Below, piece by piece: positions 51,364 through 53,184 of a stretch of DNA of 53,184 bases. The position numbers were made by a program, and so were the translations under genes. Each line of letters opens with the position of its first letter. Position 1 is the first letter of the stretch. Location: positions 1-53,184 of the forward strand of contig NZ_FMTT01000044.1 of assembly GCF_900100345.1 (NCBI RefSeq). Direction: 5' to 3'. The DNA is from Paenibacillus tianmuensis (GTDB taxonomy: Bacteria > Bacillota > Bacilli > Paenibacillales > NBRC-103111). The notes beneath the pieces were generated by a model, which was not told the origin of the DNA, made no database searches, and worked only from the letters and a program-made list of their open reading frames with translations.

Positions 51364-52809
51364 ATGCTGCTGCGGTATTTTTACGATGAAAAACTGGCTC
51401 ACGCCTCTTATCTGGTCGGCTGTCAACGGACGGGCGAAGCGATCGTGATCGATCCCGGCCGCCATCCGGCGTCTTACTTGCGTACCGCCGAAGCGGAAGG
51501 GCTGCGCCTTGTTGCCGCTACGGAAACCCATATTCATGCGGACTTCGTCTCGGGGTCCCGCGAGCTTGGCGTCGCGCATGGAGCAAAGCTGTATCTATCG
51601 GACGAGGGCGGCGACGATTGGCGTTATCGGTACGCGGAAGAGGCGGAGTGCCGGCTTGTAAAGCACGGGGACCGGTTTATGGTCGGCAACCTGTCGTTCG
51701 AGGTTCTGTACACGCCGGGCCATACGCCGGAGAGCATCTCGCTGCTGCTGACCGATCTCGGCGGGGGCGCCGACGAACCGATGGGCATTTTCACGGGGGA
51801 CTTCGTCTTTGTGGGCGATGTCGGCAGGCCGGACCTGCTGGAAAAAGCGGCCGGACTTCGCGGCACGTCCGAGGCCGGGGCCCGGGCGATGTTCCGCTCT
51901 CTCCAGCAATTCAAGCGGCTGCCGGATTACCTGCAGGTCTGGCCGGCGCACGGGGCAGGCAGCGCGTGCGGCAAGTCGCTCGGGGCGGTGCCGTCCTCCA
52001 CCGTCGGCTACGAGAAGCGGTTTAACCCGGCGCTGTCTTATACGGACGAAGAGGCATTCGTTCAGGCGCTGCTTGATGGACAGCCCGAGCCGCCGCGTTA
52101 TTTTGCCGTGATGAAGCAGGTGAACCGGAAGGGACCGGAGCTGCTGGGCCGCCTTGCGGCGGTGGCGGAATTGGGGTCTCTGGAAGCGTTAACCGCCTTG
52201 CGTGAGGCGGGCGCAGCGGTGATCGACACCCGCCCTGCCAAGGAGTTCGCCAAAGGACATTTGGAAGGGACGATCAATATACCCTATAACAAATCGTTTC
52301 CGAACTGGGCCGGCTGGCTGGTCAATTACGAGCGTCCGCTGGCGGTATTGGCGAAGCCGGACCAATGGCCGGACATCTTGACCGCGCTCCGATCCATCGG
52401 CATCGACAACGTGACCGGCTATATGGATGCGGGCAAGCTTCGCGCGGTCGGTTCCGCGCGCCTGGAGTCGTATGCCGAAGCGATCCCGTGCGAGATGGCC
52501 GGGAAGGTGAGAGCGGGGGACGTGCATCTGGTGGATGTGCGAAGCTTGAGCGAATGGCAGGAAGGACGCATTCCCGGGGCGCAGCATCTTATGCTGGGTA
52601 CCTTGCCCGGCCGCTTGAGCGAAATTCCGCGAGATAAGCCGGTCTTGCTGCAATGCCGTTCGGGCGCGCGCTCGGCCATCGCCGCAAGCTTGCTGCAAGC
52701 CGGCGGGATCAAAGAAGTGATTAACTTGAGCGGCGGGTATATCCGCTGGCGGGAAGAGGGACTGCCGCACGAAGACATTTCGAAGCCGCAGGCGGCCGGG
52801 AACAGGTAG
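51364..52809 (+). CDS. cstB: CstB-like persulfide dioxygenase-rhodanese fusion
   Basis: 481 residues from ATG 51364. Metallo-beta-lactamase-fold persulfide dioxygenase (1-240): THIHADF (His56, His58, Asp60), LYTPGHTPES and FTGDFVFVGDVGRPDLL. Then a first rhodanese-like domain (about 270-365) without an active Cys, and a second (about 375-475) with active-site Cys431 in LLQCRSGARS. This three-part layout matches staphylococcal CstB, which converts persulfide to thiosulfate. It lies 54 bases after sqr. No CstR repressor is nearby. Confidence 0.9.
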   Translation: MLLRYFYDEKLAHASYLVGCQRTGEAIVIDPGRHPASYLRTAEAEGLRLVAATETHIHADFVSGSRELGVAHGAKLYLSDEGGDDWRYRYAEEAECRLVKHGDRFMVGNLSFEVLYTPGHTPESISLLLTDLGGGADEPMGIFTGDFVFVGDVGRPDLLEKAAGLRGTSEAGARAMFRSLQQFKRLPDYLQVWPAHGAGSACGKSLGAVPSSTVGYEKRFNPALSYTDEEAFVQALLDGQPEPPRYFAVMKQVNRKGPELLGRLAAVAELGSLEALTALREAGAAVIDTRPAKEFAKGHLEGTINIPYNKSFPNWAGWLVNYERPLAVLAKPDQWPDILTALRSIGIDNVTGYMDAGKLRAVGSARLESYAEAIPCEMAGKVRAGDVHLVDVRSLSEWQEGRIPGAQHLMLGTLPGRLSEIPRDKPVLLQCRSGARSAIAASLLQAGGIKEVINLSGGYIRWREEGLPHEDISKPQAAGNR

Positions 52810-52877
52810 AGCCACAGTGCCTTGCCAATTAATTTATTTTCGCAGGCCTGTTGATTAACCACTAAATGGTAGAAAAA

Positions 52878-52936
52878 AGATCGCCTTTGCTGTAGAATCG
52901 TTTGTACCACCAAGCGATTCGAGAAAGAGGCGATCT
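52878..52936 (+). promoter_or_regulatory. Hairpin sequestering the transposase ribosome site
   Basis: AGATCGCCT (52878-52886) pairs perfectly with AGGCGATCT (52928-52936), with inner pairing GAATCG/CGATTC. The right arm overlaps the AAAGAGG ribosome site two bases before the ATG. Transcripts entering from outside would fold it shut, a known IS safeguard. Confidence 0.65.
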
Positions 52937-52937
52937 C

Positions 52938-53184
52938 ATGAAAAATTGTATCACGATTCCATCCGTTCTTCAATCCATTCTGAGTCTTGAAGAAGTCAAA
53001 TCAATTGTGCAAATGATAGGTTATGAAGACAAAGCCCGTAAGTTTACGGTATATGACTTGTTGCAATATTGGTGCACGGCTGCCCATCAACAATGGGAGG
53101 GTTACCGGGCAGGGGTTGACTGCGCTCATTCCTGCGGCTTAATTCAGGTTCACTATTCTAGCTTTTCGAGCAAAGCAGCAGAGG
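52938..53184 (+). CDS. IS4-type transposase, N-terminal part
   Basis: 82 codons open to the window end. The sequence (IPSVLQSILSLEEVKSIVQM, then KFTVYDLLQYWCTAAHQQWE and HYSSFSSKAAE) resembles the N-terminal region of IS4-family transposases of Bacillota. The catalytic core and right end lie outside. The left IS terminus should be between 52810 and 52878, but its exact position cannot be set without the other end. Confidence 0.75.
   Translation, partial: MKNCITIPSVLQSILSLEEVKSIVQMIGYEDKARKFTVYDLLQYWCTAAHQQWEGYRAGVDCAHSCGLIQVHYSSFSSKAAE

Overview
The window looks like the chromosome of a Paenibacillus-type Bacillota. The evidence is the strong AGGAGG-type ribosome sites with frequent GTG/TTG starts, sigma-A promoters, lipobox-type sugar-binding proteins, the ydaJKLMN-like exopolysaccharide operon, a CYP102-type P450 fusion and a murein-recycling cluster of Bacillus type. 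Most of the sequence is fairly GC-rich. The first ~5.4 kb is visibly more AT-rich and reads as a decayed accessory segment. Both ends run into insertion sequences: an IS5-type transposase tail at 1-240 and the start of an IS4-type transposase at 52938. No rRNA, tRNA or CRISPR was seen.

Left arm (1-5434): an IS end inside a small regulator gene, a secreted C39-like peptidase, a lipoprotein-like beta-propeller gene whose middle third is inverted, an XRE regulator, an orphan Phd-type antitoxin, and a PadR-DUF4180 regulator beside an internally deleted hydrolase. Next come a KtrB-type K+ channel subunit and an IclR regulator, the latter divergent from a seven-enzyme/transport operon at 8039-16755. 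That operon (class III aminotransferase, COG3618-like amidohydrolase/lactonase, IlvD/Edd dehydratase, ABC binding protein and two permeases, RraA-type aldolase, SDR dehydrogenase) looks like a complete non-phosphorylative catabolic route for an unidentified sugar or amino-sugar derivative.

Middle (16866-34441): coaA; a TetR regulator with a perfect palindromic operator and a CYP102-type self-sufficient P450; an ABC exporter with an unpaired histidine kinase; a convergent BTAD-type response regulator; and an exopolysaccharide operon matching B. subtilis ydaJKLMN, with a degenerate GGDEF c-di-GMP receptor.

Right (34676-52809): a divergent murein-recycling locus. murK-murQ-GNAT run leftward. 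murR, an ABC importer with its own ATPase, a membrane protein, namZ, nagZ and anmK run rightward. NamZ and NagZ lack signal peptides and no PTS is present, so muropeptide sugars are probably imported intact by the ABC system and split in the cytoplasm. Last comes a cysteine-containing histidine kinase/NarL-type regulator pair followed by sulfide:quinone oxidoreductase and a CstB-like persulfide dioxygenase-rhodanese, a sulfide-detoxification unit apparently under two-component control.

The most noteworthy items are the intragenic inversion at 1751-2096, whose reversal restores a 300-residue ORF in frame, the ABC-based intracellular MurNAc pathway, the unassigned sugar pathway, and the sulfide two-component module.
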